The position numbers and the translations under genes were made by a program. From Candidatus Nitricultor lacus (GTDB taxonomy: Bacteria; Atribacterota; Atribacteria; Atribacterales; Atribacteraceae), in NCBI GenBank assembly GCA_007128145.1, contig SKXZ01000199.1, positions 1-33,649 of the forward strand: a DNA stretch of 33,649 nucleotides. Direction: 5' to 3'. This document shows positions 1-8,775 of the stretch, one piece after another; position 1 is the stretch's first letter, and each line of letters starts with the position of its first letter. The notes beneath the pieces were generated by a model that made no database searches, was not told the DNA's origin, and was given only the letters and a program-made list of their open reading frames with translations.

Positions 1-1258
1 CGGTAAGAGTACCCACGATAATTGAACCTATTCCACACCAAGCCAGCATGCGGAAAAACGCCCGGCTTGAATCGGGAAATTTCAGCAGGAGCGCGGAAGC
101 GGTGAAACCGGCGATAGCCATCACGATACCGTATATGACATCTCCTACTGCGATACCAAAAAAGAGAAAAAAGAAAAAAGCCACCAAGGGCGTGGGGTCA
201 ACCTCACTATAATTCGGTAGACCATATAGATGCGTGAGTATCTTGAAATTATCTACCCATTTCGTATTCTCGAGTTCAATCGGCACAATTTCATCCGGCA
301 ACGGATCACGTGAAAATAACATCCATTCCTTCCAACGGGAACCAAGAGCTTCCTGGATTCGAGGCAGGTCTTCTTCTCTCGCCCACCCATTGAGAAGGCA
401 GGTAGAGTCGGTCCACAGAAGTTTTGACTGAGTGATACGCCTTTCCAGGTGGCTTTCCAATACGTCATGGGTAATCTTGAAGTCATTTTCAAATTTTCGA
501 AAAGCGGCCGCCTGCGCTACGAACTTCTCTCTTGCCTTTTCCAGGGAAATTATCTTTTGCTGGATCCCTTCACGAGCTTGGCGTGGGGTACCCTCAAAAG
601 CCTGCGGAAGAGAAATAACTGTTATCGAGTGTTCATGAATAAATGTTTCAAGCGTTTGTAAAAGTTCCTCGTGCACAATCACCAGTACCAGGCGAATCCT
701 TTTTTGTGCGGGAAACTCCTCCACAACCCATGAATCTCCACTTGTGCCCAGCTCTTCTTTTAACTCTGAGAGCTGTTCAGGGTTGACCTCGACTAATAGT
801 GCCCGTGTGTGTTGGGTATGGCCAAGGTCCTCCAATGGAACCTCTGCTGTCTCAATGCGGTGTAAAAAATCCCGGTGAGCGTACAGACGGTTCAAAGACG
901 TGCGAACCCTGTTTATTTCCTCTTCAATGCGCGTACATTCATGATGCACGGATTCATAATTGAAGCCGGGGTGAAGAAAGCGGCTCTTCTCCACTTCCAG
1001 AGGTATCGGAAAAAGGCTTTCCAGCGGAGAAGGCTTCTCATCGCGGTATTTATGGATAAAATCCAAGCAGAATCGAACCTCGGAAAGCTGGCGCTCCAAC
1101 TCCTCAACATGGACCTCACTGCGTGAGTTCAAAGTTTCATTTGGCGGGTCCTGTTCAGTTATTTGCAGCACTCCCATATCCTGCAGGAGATGGAAAAGTT
1201 CCTCCCGACGATATTGATGAACCAACAGATCGATCTTTTTCATCCGTTTAATCGCCAT
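1..1258 (-). CDS. ntpI: V-type ATP synthase subunit I (C-terminus beyond window)
   Basis: This is the stator and proton/sodium-channel subunit (subunit a/I) of a V/A-type rotary ATPase. About 419 codons are present and the C-terminal membrane part lies outside the window. I read the frame directly from the minus strand. It starts MAIKRMKKIDLLVHQ, has a long charged coiled-coil cytoplasmic half, and then shows the family signature PNYSEVDPTPLVAF followed by FFG, GD and YG at the first membrane segments, near residues 355-390. The start ATG lies inside the last codons of the upstream subunit gene (11-base overlap), which indicates translational coupling. Subunit I genes usually sit first or second in such operons, directly after the small H/G subunit, as here. 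Whether it pumps protons or sodium cannot be judged because the channel helices are missing. Confidence 0.93.
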   Translation of the reverse strand, partial: MAIKRMKKIDLLVHQYRREELFHLLQDMGVLQITEQDPPNETLNSRSEVHVEELERQLSEVRFCLDFIHKYRDEKPSPLESLFPIPLEVEKSRFLHPGFNYESVHHECTRIEEEINRVRTSLNRLYAHRDFLHRIETAEVPLEDLGHTQHTRALLVEVNPEQLSELKEELGTSGDSWVVEEFPAQKRIRLVLVIVHEELLQTLETFIHEHSITVISLPQAFEGTPRQAREGIQQKIISLEKAREKFVAQAAAFRKFENDFKITHDVLESHLERRITQSKLLWTDSTCLLNGWAREEDLPRIQEALGSRWKEWMLFSRDPLPDEIVPIELENTKWVDNFKILTHLYGLPNYSEVDPTPLVAFFFFLFFGIAVGDVIYGIVMAIAGFTASALLLKFPDSSRAFFRMLAWCGIGSIIVGTLT

Positions 1259-1571
1259 GTTGATCCCCCAACTGTTCCAATAAAAAAGCTACCGCTTGGT
1301 CGACAGTTCCTTCCAGCTTCTTACGGAGGCGCCCGGCTTGTTCTTCAAAATCTTTTTCGATCTTTTCTGCTTCTTTTTTCACTTCTCGGATACGATCATC
1401 TCGAATTTTAGCCGCTTTTTCTTCAGCTTCCTGTATACGTGAAGACCGTAATGATGCAATGGTGACTTCAGATTCAGCCAGAATTCTCGCAGCTTCCCTT
1501 TTTGCTTCCTGAATTTCCCGTTCCTTTGTTTTTTCCAATTCCCGTATGCGATTCACCGCATCAACAACCAC
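1248..1571 (-). CDS. V-type ATPase peripheral stalk subunit H/G-like
   Basis: A 107-residue, almost wholly charged alpha-helical protein made of Glu, Lys, Arg and Ala heptads (residues about 10-90), without membrane segments. This is the pattern of the peripheral-stalk subunit called H (archaea) or G/F (Enterococcus) of V/A-type ATPases, which forms a long coiled coil with subunit E and resists rotor torque. The start is GTG, chosen because a good Shine-Dalgarno (GGGAGGA, about 9 bases upstream) precedes it. It overlaps the subunit I gene by 11 bases, and that neighbour is the main support for the call, since coiled-coil composition alone is weak evidence. It is probably the first gene of the ATPase operon. 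Confidence 0.82.
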   Translation of the reverse strand: MVVDAVNRIRELEKTKEREIQEAKREAARILAESEVTIASLRSSRIQEAEEKAAKIRDDRIREVKKEAEKIEKDFEEQAGRLRKKLEGTVDQAVAFLLEQLGDQHGD

Positions 1572-1638
1572 GTTGTCTGTTCCTCCCTGGGAAAAATAAC
1601 CTCATGTACTGTATCAAAACTCATGGAGCTTTTCAAAT

Positions 1639-1668
1639 ATTATATTGGTTTTTCATAATCTTCGGCAA
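1639..1668 (-). promoter_or_regulatory. Candidate promoter for the V-type ATPase operon
   Basis: On the minus strand TTGCCG (1663-1668) and TATAAT (1639-1644) are 18 bases apart, giving a leader of about 60 bases before the GTG start at 1571. It overlaps the opposing flavodoxin promoter, so the two units may compete for polymerase. This is a consensus match read by eye only. Confidence 0.45.
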
Positions 1669-1679
1669 ACTGCTACAAT
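1651..1679 (+). promoter_or_regulatory. Candidate promoter for the flavodoxin gene
   Basis: TTTCAT (1651-1656) and TACAAT (1674-1679) are 17 bases apart. Transcription would begin near 1686, about 30 bases before the ATG at 1717. This placement also argues against the longer reading frame that opens at 1645. Confidence 0.4.
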
Positions 1680-1716
1680 AAAGGTAATAGAATATCATAC
1701 CTTGGAGGTGATATGT

Positions 1717-2193
1717 ATGAAAGCGATCGTGATATTTTACTCTCGCACTGGAACCACACACAGTATGGCAGAAACCATCGCTTCTACTCTCACCGGTGAG
1801 AAATTCGACGTAAAACTTACCACCCCCGAAGACGTTCCTGTGGAACGACTTACCGATTATGACCTTATCGTGGTAGGTTCACCCACCTATTACGGGACCA
1901 TGGCCGCAGAAATCAAAAAGGTGCTCGATGAAAGCATCAGGGTGCATGGAAAACTGGAAGGCGTAGTGGGTGGTGCTTTCGCATCCTCTGCCAACAGAGC
2001 GGGCGGGAACGAAACAACTGTTTTATCGCTCCTGTGTGCGTTGTTGATTCACGGTATGGTTATCAAGGGAATGTCCGGAGGAGACCACTATGGTCCCGTG
2101 GCAGTCGGCTCTTTTGACAGTACGTGTGAAAAAGAATGTATCCGCTATGCCCAGGAACTCGCCGCCCTGGCAAGGAAAACACGCGTTGATTAA
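1717..2193 (+). CDS. Flavodoxin / WrbA-like flavoprotein
   Basis: A 158-residue FMN-binding protein of the flavodoxin superfamily, cytoplasmic, acting as a one- or two-electron carrier or an NAD(P)H:quinone reductase. The N-terminal phosphate-binding loop SRTGTTHSMAE, the VGSPTYYGTMAAEIK segment and the later GGAFASS / GGNETT segment are the expected FMN contacts, and the last of these is typical of WrbA-type proteins. The frame is open from 1645, but the start at 1717 fits the conserved MKAIVIFYSRTG beginning and has a strong Shine-Dalgarno (GGAGG at 1704-1708, 8 bases upstream). It stands alone, divergent from the ATPase genes and convergent with purF. Whether it is an electron carrier or an enzyme cannot be decided from sequence. 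Confidence 0.88.
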   Translation: MKAIVIFYSRTGTTHSMAETIASTLTGEKFDVKLTTPEDVPVERLTDYDLIVVGSPTYYGTMAAEIKKVLDESIRVHGKLEGVVGGAFASSANRAGGNETTVLSLLCALLIHGMVIKGMSGGDHYGPVAVGSFDSTCEKECIRYAQELAALARKTRVD

Positions 2194-2203
2194 ATTCACC
2201 AAC

Positions 2204-2250
2204 GAGGTGAAGCGGTCAATCCCTTGGAATTATAAATACTGCTTCACCTC
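2204..2250. terminator. Candidate terminator hairpin between convergent flavodoxin and purF
   Basis: GAGGTGAAGC (2204-2213) is perfectly complementary to GCTTCACCTC (2241-2250). The stem extends to 13 pairs with one G-U, leaving a 21-base loop. A run of six T lies 10 bases downstream on the plus strand (2261-2266). The site lies exactly between two converging genes. The large loop and the spaced T-run make it a non-canonical intrinsic terminator, and no T-run follows it on the minus strand. Confidence 0.5.
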
Positions 2251-2264
2251 ATGGATACAATTTT

Positions 2265-3665
2265 TTACACGCCGCTCCCTTCCAGTATCTTTTTTCCCAA
2301 CCCCCGGTCAGGCCGCAATGGGTATTCGGCATTGAAACACGCCAAACAGAATTCATCCCCCGATGAATGCCTGAGAGCGGACTTCAACCCATCGGTATCG
2401 AGGTAACGAAGACTGTCAAGACCCAAATAATCCCGTACCTCTTCACATGTTCTCCCGGCTGCTACCAGTTCTTCACGGGTAGGAAAGTCAATGCCGTAGA
2501 AACACGGACAACAATGTGGTGGAGAGGTAATCCGCATATGCACTTCTCTTGCTCCGGCTTCTTTCAACGTAGCGATCCTTCGTCGAGAAGTGCTGCCCCT
2601 CACAATAGAATCCTCGACAATGACCACTTTTTTCCCTCGGATAATTCCTCTCATGGGATTCAATTTCATACGAACGGCAAGCTCACGGTTTTGCTGTCCT
2701 GGCCGAATGAAAGTGCGTCCCAGATAGGGATTGCGGACCAGGGCAAATTCAAGGGGCAGGCCGGACGCCTCGGCATACCCCAAAGCGCCGTGCATGCCTG
2801 AATCGGGCACCGGAATAACCATGTCGACATCCCTGTCTTCCCTTTCAGCAAGGATTCGACCCAGGTTTTTTCTCACCTCGTATACGCTCTCTCCAAAGAC
2901 TATACTATCGGGTCGGGCGAAATAAATCAGTTCAAAAAAGCAGTATGCTTTGCGCTTGGAATGAGCATAAAAGAAAGAACGTGGACCATTTTTATCCAGT
3001 ACCAGCATTTCACCCGGCTGCACTTCCCTTATCACTTGCGCGCCTATAACCTCGAGAGCGCAGGTTTCAGAACTCACAAGGTATCCACCGTCCATCTCCC
3101 CCAGGCACAAAGGGCGGAAACCCCAGGGATCACGCAGGGCAACCAGCCGGTCAGAGGACATCACTATCGCAGAATAAGCCCCCTGTATCTGCCATAGTGC
3201 TTCTTTCACTGCGTCTTCCAGGCCGTCGAAAGAACTGCGGGATATGAGGTGAAGAATGAGCTCTGTATCCATGGAGGAAGAGAAAACAGCTCCCTGGCGG
3301 CTCAATGCTTTCCAAAGAGTGGGGGAGTTCGTCAGGTTTCCGTTATGAGCAACCGCCAATGGACCGAACCTGGTTTCTCCCAAAAAAGGTTGAAGGTTTC
3401 TTTCCGATGAAGAACCGGTAGTGGAATATCTCACATGACCAAGCGCAATATCACCCTGAAGAAGGCGTTCCGCTCCCGAGCGTGAAAATACTTCAGAAAC
3501 GAGACCCATACCCTTGTGTTCCCAAAAACGGTTTCCACGGAAAACCACGATGCCGGTGCCTTCCTGTCCCCGGTGTTGCAAGGACAGAAGCCCTGCCTGG
3601 ACTACGCGGGCGGCATCTGGTACCTGGAAAGCGGCGAATACACCACACTTTTCCCTTACTTTCAT
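2265..3665 (-). CDS. purF: Amidophosphoribosyltransferase (PurF)
   Basis: Catalyses the first committed step of purine synthesis, PRPP + glutamine to phosphoribosylamine, in the cytoplasm. The protein has 466 residues. Cys7 ([11 protein letters not shown]) is the N-terminal glutaminase nucleophile, exposed after removal of a short propeptide. GHVRYSTTG and AVAHNGNLTN follow in the Ntn glutaminase domain. VIVEDSIVRGSTS is the PRPP loop in the C-terminal phosphoribosyltransferase domain. Cysteines in YCFFELIYFARPDS, PHCCPCFYGID and CLACF match the Bacillus-type enzyme, which carries a structural 4Fe-4S cluster. The frame is open to 3716, but ATG at 3665 gives the correct propeptide length, overlaps the purL stop as ATGA and has a GGGGGAG ribosome site. 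It is the last gene of the purine operon. Confidence 0.96.
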   Translation of the reverse strand: MKVREKCGVFAAFQVPDAARVVQAGLLSLQHRGQEGTGIVVFRGNRFWEHKGMGLVSEVFSRSGAERLLQGDIALGHVRYSTTGSSSERNLQPFLGETRFGPLAVAHNGNLTNSPTLWKALSRQGAVFSSSMDTELILHLISRSSFDGLEDAVKEALWQIQGAYSAIVMSSDRLVALRDPWGFRPLCLGEMDGGYLVSSETCALEVIGAQVIREVQPGEMLVLDKNGPRSFFYAHSKRKAYCFFELIYFARPDSIVFGESVYEVRKNLGRILAEREDRDVDMVIPVPDSGMHGALGYAEASGLPLEFALVRNPYLGRTFIRPGQQNRELAVRMKLNPMRGIIRGKKVVIVEDSIVRGSTSRRRIATLKEAGAREVHMRITSPPHCCPCFYGIDFPTREELVAAGRTCEEVRDYLGLDSLRYLDTDGLKSALRHSSGDEFCLACFNAEYPLRPDRGLGKKILEGSGV

Positions 3666-5896
3666 AAACGTTCTCCCCCAGGTATTCCGGAAGATTGGAA
3701 AAGCCCTTCTTCCCATATGATACGCAGTTCTTTTATGGAGAGATCAAAAAGTGTCATGGAGTTTCTTTTCGCTATCAGCCGGTCACCTCCGGTTACACCT
3801 ACCATATACAATGGGATTTCATGCCTTTGAGCGGTTTCTTCAACTTCCTGAACATACGAAGGTTCAACACTCAATAAAGCTCGTCCGGCTGATTCGCCGA
3901 AAAGAAGGGCATCTTCCCGCAACGATCCTAAAACTTCAAGCGACAATTCTGCTCCCAGCGGAAACTCCGGGCACAGGCAGGCTTCGACCACACCCATGAC
4001 CAATCCTCCTTCGGCAAGATCAGAAGCAGAAACGACTAAACCACGTCCTGTCACTTCGAGCAAAAATTCCTGCAAGTCCTTTTCGCGCTGTAAATCAAGA
4101 GATGGCGGCGGTCCCACTTCCATGTCATGAACCAAACAGAGATATTCACTTCCTCCCAGTTCTTCCCGTGTATCGCCTGCAATTATCACCTTACAGTCTT
4201 CTTGCATAAATCCTGCGGCAACAGCATTTTCTACCCGGTCTATGATTCCCACCATTCCTACCGTGGGGGTGGGATGCACAGAACCACCTGGGTTTTCATT
4301 ATAAAAAGAAACGTTCCCGCTCACAACCGGAAGTTCAAGGGCCCTACATGCATCACTCAAACCATGTACCGCTTCAACAAAATACCAGTAGCGGTCATCC
4401 TTACGCGGGTTTCCGAAATTCAAACAGTCAGTCACCCCAGCTGGTCGGGCGCCGCTGGAAGCAAGATTGCGTGCCGCTTCTGCAACCGCGTGTGCCGCCC
4501 CCAACCGTGGATCGAGAGAACAGTATACAGGATTGCAATCAGTTGTGAGCGCTATACCCCACTCTTTTCCCTTTACCCTTAAGACGGGAGTTCCCCGTCC
4601 CGGAAGAATTTTCGTATTGATCCCCACCATGTGATCATATTGGCGGTACACAGGACGCCGTGATGAAAGGTTAGATGATCCAGTAAGTCTCAAAATCACT
4701 TCATTCCAGTCAAAAGACCCAGGCAGGTCCCGCCAGCTCCCGTTATTTTTCTCTTCCAGAAAAGCAGGCTTTCTTCTTGGGGGCGTGTACACAGGAGGCG
4801 AGGTAAGCTCTCTGGCCGGAATTTGTGCCACGATATCTCCCCGGTAGCTTACCGTGAGCGTATCACCGTCCTCTACTTCCCCGACCACTACCGCTTCCAA
4901 GCCCCATTTGTGGAAAATGGCCATTACTTCAGCTTCGGTTCCATTTTCAACACACAATAACATACGCTCCTGTGATTCAGACATCATGCTTTCCCAGGGC
5001 TCCATTCCACTTTCCCGCAGGGGAATACGGTCCAGGTCGAGAAGCATCCCGCTTTTCCCTTCCGCGGCCATTTCACTGGAAGAGCATGTGAGCCCCGCCG
5101 CTCCCATATCTTTGATTCCAACCACTTTCCCGCTATCGAGCGCTTCCAGGGTGGCCTCGATTAGGCATTTTTCGGTGAAAGGATCACCTACCTGGACACT
5201 CGGACGTTTTTCGTCACCTTCACCAAACTCCTGGGATGCCAATATACTGCACCCTCCGATGCCATCTCGTCCGGTGCGGTTTCCAGCATAGATAATGAGA
5301 TTACCCCTTCCCTTCGCCCAGGCACGGGCAAGGCGATCACGCGGAGCAATTCCCACACACATGACGTTCACCAGGCAGTTCCCCCGAAAAGAAGGGTGAA
5401 AATATAATTCACCCCCCACCGTCGGCACACCCACGCAATTCCCATAAAATGCTATACCATCGACAACACCCTCAAAGACGTGTCGAGAATGTACATCATC
5501 AAGCGGTCCAAAACGAAGTGAATCCAGAAGAGCTATCGGGCGGGCTCCTGCTCCAAAAATGTCCCGTATGATTCCGCCTATTCCCGTTGCCGCACCCTGC
5601 AGGGGTTCTACTTGGGAGGGATGATTGTGGCTTTCCATTTTGAACACCACGGCTACCCCATCGTGGATGATTCCTCCCGCGTCTTCTCCAACCAATGCGC
5701 TCAGCTTGCCTTCACGCGGAAACAATTCAAACCAGGTACGTGAATGAGGATAACCACAGTGTTCGGACCATTCCACCGAAAACATGGCAATTTCCGTCAG
5801 GGTCGGTTCCCGCCCCATGATTTTCAAAATCTTCCGGTACTCTTCATCACTCAGCCCAAGCTCTTTTGCGGCTTTTTCGTTCCTACTTATTTCCAT
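3662..5896 (-). CDS. purL: Phosphoribosylformylglycinamidine synthase, large subunit (small-type PurL)
   Basis: The ATP-dependent FGAM synthase subunit. It converts FGAR to FGAM using ammonia delivered by PurQ in a complex with PurS. The 744-residue length matches the short PurL that needs separate PurQ and PurS, both encoded just upstream. Visible motifs are [14 protein letters not shown] near the N-terminus, the ATP/metal region [12 protein letters not shown], and [17 protein letters not shown] with [16 protein letters not shown] in the first synthase domain. A second, homologous half follows. The frame is open to 5950, but ATG at 5896 is preferred because GAGGAG lies 7 bases upstream. The start overlaps the end of purQ by 14 bases, and the stop overlaps purF as ATGA. 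Confidence 0.96.
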   Translation of the reverse strand: MEISRNEKAAKELGLSDEEYRKILKIMGREPTLTEIAMFSVEWSEHCGYPHSRTWFELFPREGKLSALVGEDAGGIIHDGVAVVFKMESHNHPSQVEPLQGAATGIGGIIRDIFGAGARPIALLDSLRFGPLDDVHSRHVFEGVVDGIAFYGNCVGVPTVGGELYFHPSFRGNCLVNVMCVGIAPRDRLARAWAKGRGNLIIYAGNRTGRDGIGGCSILASQEFGEGDEKRPSVQVGDPFTEKCLIEATLEALDSGKVVGIKDMGAAGLTCSSSEMAAEGKSGMLLDLDRIPLRESGMEPWESMMSESQERMLLCVENGTEAEVMAIFHKWGLEAVVVGEVEDGDTLTVSYRGDIVAQIPARELTSPPVYTPPRRKPAFLEEKNNGSWRDLPGSFDWNEVILRLTGSSNLSSRRPVYRQYDHMVGINTKILPGRGTPVLRVKGKEWGIALTTDCNPVYCSLDPRLGAAHAVAEAARNLASSGARPAGVTDCLNFGNPRKDDRYWYFVEAVHGLSDACRALELPVVSGNVSFYNENPGGSVHPTPTVGMVGIIDRVENAVAAGFMQEDCKVIIAGDTREELGGSEYLCLVHDMEVGPPPSLDLQREKDLQEFLLEVTGRGLVVSASDLAEGGLVMGVVEACLCPEFPLGAELSLEVLGSLREDALLFGESAGRALLSVEPSYVQEVEETAQRHEIPLYMVGVTGGDRLIAKRNSMTLFDLSIKELRIIWEEGLFQSSGIPGGERL

Positions 5897-6593
5897 GTTT
5901 TTGCTCCTCAAGCCATTTAGCAACAGATTGGAATACTCTTTTCCCATCAACCGAACCGAGCATTCCTTCTGAAGCCCTTTCCGGATGGGGCATTAAACCC
6001 AGGACGTTTCTTTTCTCTGAAATAATACCCGCAACATCATCCATCGATCCGTTGGGATTCGTCCGAACACCTGTCTCCCCTTCCGGCCCGCAATACCGGA
6101 AGAGCACCCTGTTCTCATTATTAATCTTCTCCATCGCCCCGGAAGAAGCGTAATAATTCCCCTGTTGGTGAGCGATAGGAATTTTCACCACTTCTCCGGG
6201 AGAAAAAAGAGAGGTAAAGGGAGTATCGGTGTTTTCCACCCGCAGGTAGACATCTTGACAGATAAAGCGCCCACCCCGGTTGGGAAGTAATACTCCTGGT
6301 AAAAGACCGCTTTCGGTCAGGATCTGGAATCCGTTACATATCCCAACCACCAGTCCTCCCTTGCAGGCAAAGTCCCTCACCGCTTGCATTACGGGGGAAA
6401 AGCGGGCAATGGCTCCAGCCCTGAGATAATCACCATAACTGAAACCACCAGGGAGAATGATGCAGTCGATTTCTCCCACATCCTGCTCTTTATGCCACAA
6501 ATATACCGTATCCACCCCAAGCACTTCACTGAGCACATGGTAACAATCATGATCGCAGTTGGATCCCGGAAACACAACCACTGCGAATTTCAT
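5883..6593 (-). CDS. purQ: Phosphoribosylformylglycinamidine synthase, glutaminase subunit (PurQ)
   Basis: A class I glutamine amidotransferase of 236 residues that hydrolyses glutamine and channels ammonia to PurL. The catalytic cysteine is in GICNGFQIL, the His/Glu pair in MPHPERASE near the C-terminus, and the N-terminus reads [14 protein letters not shown] as in the family. FTSLF and AHQQGNYYA are also typical PurQ segments. Its ATG overlaps the purS stop as ATGA, and its end overlaps purL by 14 bases, so the three subunits are translationally coupled. Confidence 0.96.
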   Translation of the reverse strand: MKFAVVVFPGSNCDHDCYHVLSEVLGVDTVYLWHKEQDVGEIDCIILPGGFSYGDYLRAGAIARFSPVMQAVRDFACKGGLVVGICNGFQILTESGLLPGVLLPNRGGRFICQDVYLRVENTDTPFTSLFSPGEVVKIPIAHQQGNYYASSGAMEKINNENRVLFRYCGPEGETGVRTNPNGSMDDVAGIISEKRNVLGLMPHPERASEGMLGSVDGKRVFQSVAKWLEEQKHGNK

Positions 6594-6862
6594 GTGGCAG
6601 ACTCCATCTCCTCTGCCGGTTCAACATGGCACCTGTAACACTCGATTACAGGATTCACCAAGAGGCGGTCACACATTTCATTGAGTCTTTTTTCCGCTTC
6701 AGCAGGGTTCGCGCTTTCCATCACGACTTCGAAATACTTACCGGTTCGCACTGCTTCGGTTTCACTGAAAGACAGGTTGTGTAAGGCATTCTTCACGGTC
6801 ACTCCCTGGGGGTCGAATACACCCCTTTTGAGAGTGACCGTGACATGACCCAGAAATTTCAT
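6590..6862 (-). CDS. purS: Phosphoribosylformylglycinamidine synthase subunit PurS
   Basis: A 90-residue PurS, the small dimeric bridging subunit that links PurL and PurQ. It has the family's beta-alpha-beta layout with [14 protein letters not shown] at the N-terminus and [14 protein letters not shown] and LLVNPVIE further on. The tail of about 15 residues ([15 protein letters not shown]) is slightly longer than the usual 80-85 residues. The start has an AAAGGAT ribosome site. It sits 15 bases after the Gfo/Idh-like gene, so it is probably co-transcribed with it. Confidence 0.94.
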   Translation of the reverse strand: MKFLGHVTVTLKRGVFDPQGVTVKNALHNLSFSETEAVRTGKYFEVVMESANPAEAEKRLNEMCDRLLVNPVIECYRCHVEPAEEMESAT

Positions 6863-6877
6863 ATCCTTTGCTCCAGC

Positions 6878-8077
6878 TCAGAACTTGACCGGTTCCCGCC
6901 GGCCTGATTCAGCTGAGCGGTAAATTGCCTCGCAAATAGCGGCACATCGATATCCATCTTCAAAGGTAGCACCGTATGGCTCGATATCGGTTTCCTTGAC
7001 AATTGATTCCAGGAAGTGGGACACAGCATGTACAAACGTGTGTTCCCATCCGATAATATGACCATGAGGCCACCAGCGATCCCAGTAGGGATGGAAACTT
7101 TCTGTGACCAGAACATTATGGAATCCCTGTAGTATCTGTGGTTCTTCATCCTTGAGGTATACTTCCAGGCGATTCATATCTTCAAGGTCGAAACGTATGG
7201 TTCCCTTGGAGCCGTTTATTTCTATTGTCTGTTTATTCTTTCGTCCCGCGCAATACCGTGAAGCTTCAAGGGTTCCTATCGTCCCTCCCACAAACTCCGC
7301 AACAGCAACAAAGGCATCATCAACGGTCACCGGAACTTTCTTAGAAGGATCATCAGCCGCCGGTCTCTCCTTGATAAAGGTTCTCATAAGAGAACTGACA
7401 GATTCTATTTCCCCTACCAGGAAACGGCCCAGATCAATGATATGTGCGCCCAAATCACCTAAAGCACCTGATCCCGCCGCATCTTTATGCAGTCTCCAAA
7501 CCGCTGGAAATTCCGGATCCATGATCCACTCCTGCAAGTAGGAAGCCCGGAAGTGATAGATATCACCGAGCTTTCCCTCCTGGATGAAATCACGAGCCAT
7601 GCGGAGAGCCGGTACAAAACGGTAATTGAAACACACCATGGAGCGGGCGGAAGAGTTTCGGGCCGCTTCCCACATTTTTTTTGCCTCATCCAGCGTACCG
7701 GCTAAAGGTTTTTCACACAATACATGCTTCCCTTTTTCCAAAGCGTATATGGAAGGTTCCGCGTGCAAGTGATTGGGCCCGCAGTTATCGAGAAGTTCGA
7801 CATCGGGGTCATCCACCATGGATTTCCAGTCAGTATAATACTTTTTGTATCCGTAACGGACCATGGCTTCTTTCACTGCGTTTTCCGTACGCCCAAATAT
7901 TGCCGCCAGGCGTGGGAAAGCGACCGGGGGCCAGAATATGTAGGGATATTTTTTGTAAGCGTTGGTGTGTGCTTTTCCCATAAAAGCGTAACCGAGCATA
8001 CCCACACCTATTTCCGGAACATTTTCTCCGGTTCCCCTGCTTTCTCCCATGGAAACGAAGCCAACTTTTTCACTCAT
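6878..8077 (-). CDS. Gfo/Idh/MocA-family NAD(P)-dependent oxidoreductase
   Basis: A 399-residue cytoplasmic dehydrogenase of the glucose-fructose oxidoreductase / inositol dehydrogenase family. The Rossmann loop GVGMLGYAFMGKAH is at about residues 26-39, NCGPNHLHAEPS and CEKPLAGT (with the conserved active-site lysine) follow, and GALGDLGAHIIDLGRFL carries the second catalytic region. These proteins oxidise or reduce sugars, inositols or related alcohols with NAD(P). The substrate cannot be read from the sequence. The start has a strong GGGAGGA site, although it leaves an extension of about 22 residues before the Rossmann fold. It is the first gene of a run with purSQLF. No functional link to purine synthesis is known to me, so co-transcription may be incidental. 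Confidence 0.9.
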   Translation of the reverse strand: MSEKVGFVSMGESRGTGENVPEIGVGMLGYAFMGKAHTNAYKKYPYIFWPPVAFPRLAAIFGRTENAVKEAMVRYGYKKYYTDWKSMVDDPDVELLDNCGPNHLHAEPSIYALEKGKHVLCEKPLAGTLDEAKKMWEAARNSSARSMVCFNYRFVPALRMARDFIQEGKLGDIYHFRASYLQEWIMDPEFPAVWRLHKDAAGSGALGDLGAHIIDLGRFLVGEIESVSSLMRTFIKERPAADDPSKKVPVTVDDAFVAVAEFVGGTIGTLEASRYCAGRKNKQTIEINGSKGTIRFDLEDMNRLEVYLKDEEPQILQGFHNVLVTESFHPYWDRWWPHGHIIGWEHTFVHAVSHFLESIVKETDIEPYGATFEDGYRCAAICEAIYRSAESGRREPVKF

Positions 8078-8103
8078 GTTGTTTCCTCCCTTCTATACGT
8101 TCC

Positions 8104-8186
8104 GTGAGTAGTAAGTAGTGAAACGAACTGAGGCGCTTGTCGTTTCAATGGCAAGAAAAAAGTGGTTCTCGCTATTTACGACTCAC
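8104..8186. repeat. Palindromic element built of degenerate 7-base repeats
   Basis: The plus strand has three heptamers in a row, TGAGTAG TAAGTAG TGAAACG (8105-8125). The minus strand has TGAGTCG TAAATAG (8185 to 8172). The two sets form an imperfect inverted repeat of 15 positions (8104-8118 against 8172-8186, two mismatches). Inside it a perfect 8-base inverted repeat TGAAACGA / TCGTTTCA (8119-8126, 8140-8147) makes a second stem. The stop codon of the gene ending at 8176 lies within one heptamer. Similar heptamers occur at 29505-29532. The function is unknown. It could act as an RNA hairpin between the two minus-strand genes. Confidence 0.6.
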
Positions 8187-8565
8187 GGCATTCTCTTTCT
8201 TCTTTTCCGCGCTCGTCCCGGTAAGGATTGACCTCTGATAACACCCCCATCACCCGGCGGGCCAGGTGGCCAATGGCATCATCATCCAGGGAATCGCAAT
8301 CAACAATGATTGACACCGTGAAAAAATCCTGGTCTTTCCCCACACTACTGCGTGCTACATCATCAAGGCCCCGCTCTCGTAAAAGAACACTGATCCGCTG
8401 AGCGATGTCCATTGATTGTTCTCGTAACGCATCCCAGTGGGATGTATCCTCATCTGCCAGAACAAAGCCCACTTCGGCATTATCACCACGTACTCTTATA
8501 AGCGCAAACTCGCCAAAGGGGTAGTGTTCTTCAACGAAAAGCCGGAATTTGCGTCCTCTTGACAA
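8176..8565 (-). CDS. Hypothetical protein, 129 residues
   Basis: I do not recognise a family. The protein is soluble and acidic, with no signal peptide or membrane segment. It looks like a small alpha/beta fold: FALIRVRGDNAEVGFVLAD and FFTVSIIVDCDSLDDDAIGHLARRVMGVL resemble paired strand-helix units with a central helix (DIAQRISVLLRERGLDD). The start is TTG at 8565 and has no good ribosome site. Upstream the frame holds no ATG, GTG or TTG before a stop, so this is the longest option. A TATAAT box upstream (8620-8625) supports transcription. The last codons and the stop fall in a repetitive palindromic element, so the C-terminus may be altered by that element. It may be co-transcribed with the downstream oxidoreductase. 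Confidence 0.6.
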   Translation of the reverse strand: MSRGRKFRLFVEEHYPFGEFALIRVRGDNAEVGFVLADEDTSHWDALREQSMDIAQRISVLLRERGLDDVARSSVGKDQDFFTVSIIVDCDSLDDDAIGHLARRVMGVLSEVNPYRDERGKEERECRES

Positions 8566-8619
8566 AATAATGTCACAACACCTCGTTTTTTTTCGTATGC
8601 TTTCAATCCCTAGAATTGT

Positions 8620-8625
8620 ATTATA
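8620..8625 (-). promoter_or_regulatory. Candidate -10 box upstream of the 129-residue hypothetical gene
   Basis: A perfect TATAAT on the minus strand about 55 bases before the TTG start. The -35 region 17 bases further up (TTCATT) is weak. The predicted leader is about 45 bases. Confidence 0.35.
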
Positions 8626-8775
8626 GCGGATGTTATGTCATAAATGAACGGGGTAAAATTTCACTGAAAAAATATGTCGCCCGGATGCGGCAAAAAGACT
8701 GGAGAATAAAAACCTTGAAGCAGAATGACCATGAAAAATAGGTTTCACGAAGATATGGCAATATAGCGTTTCGCG

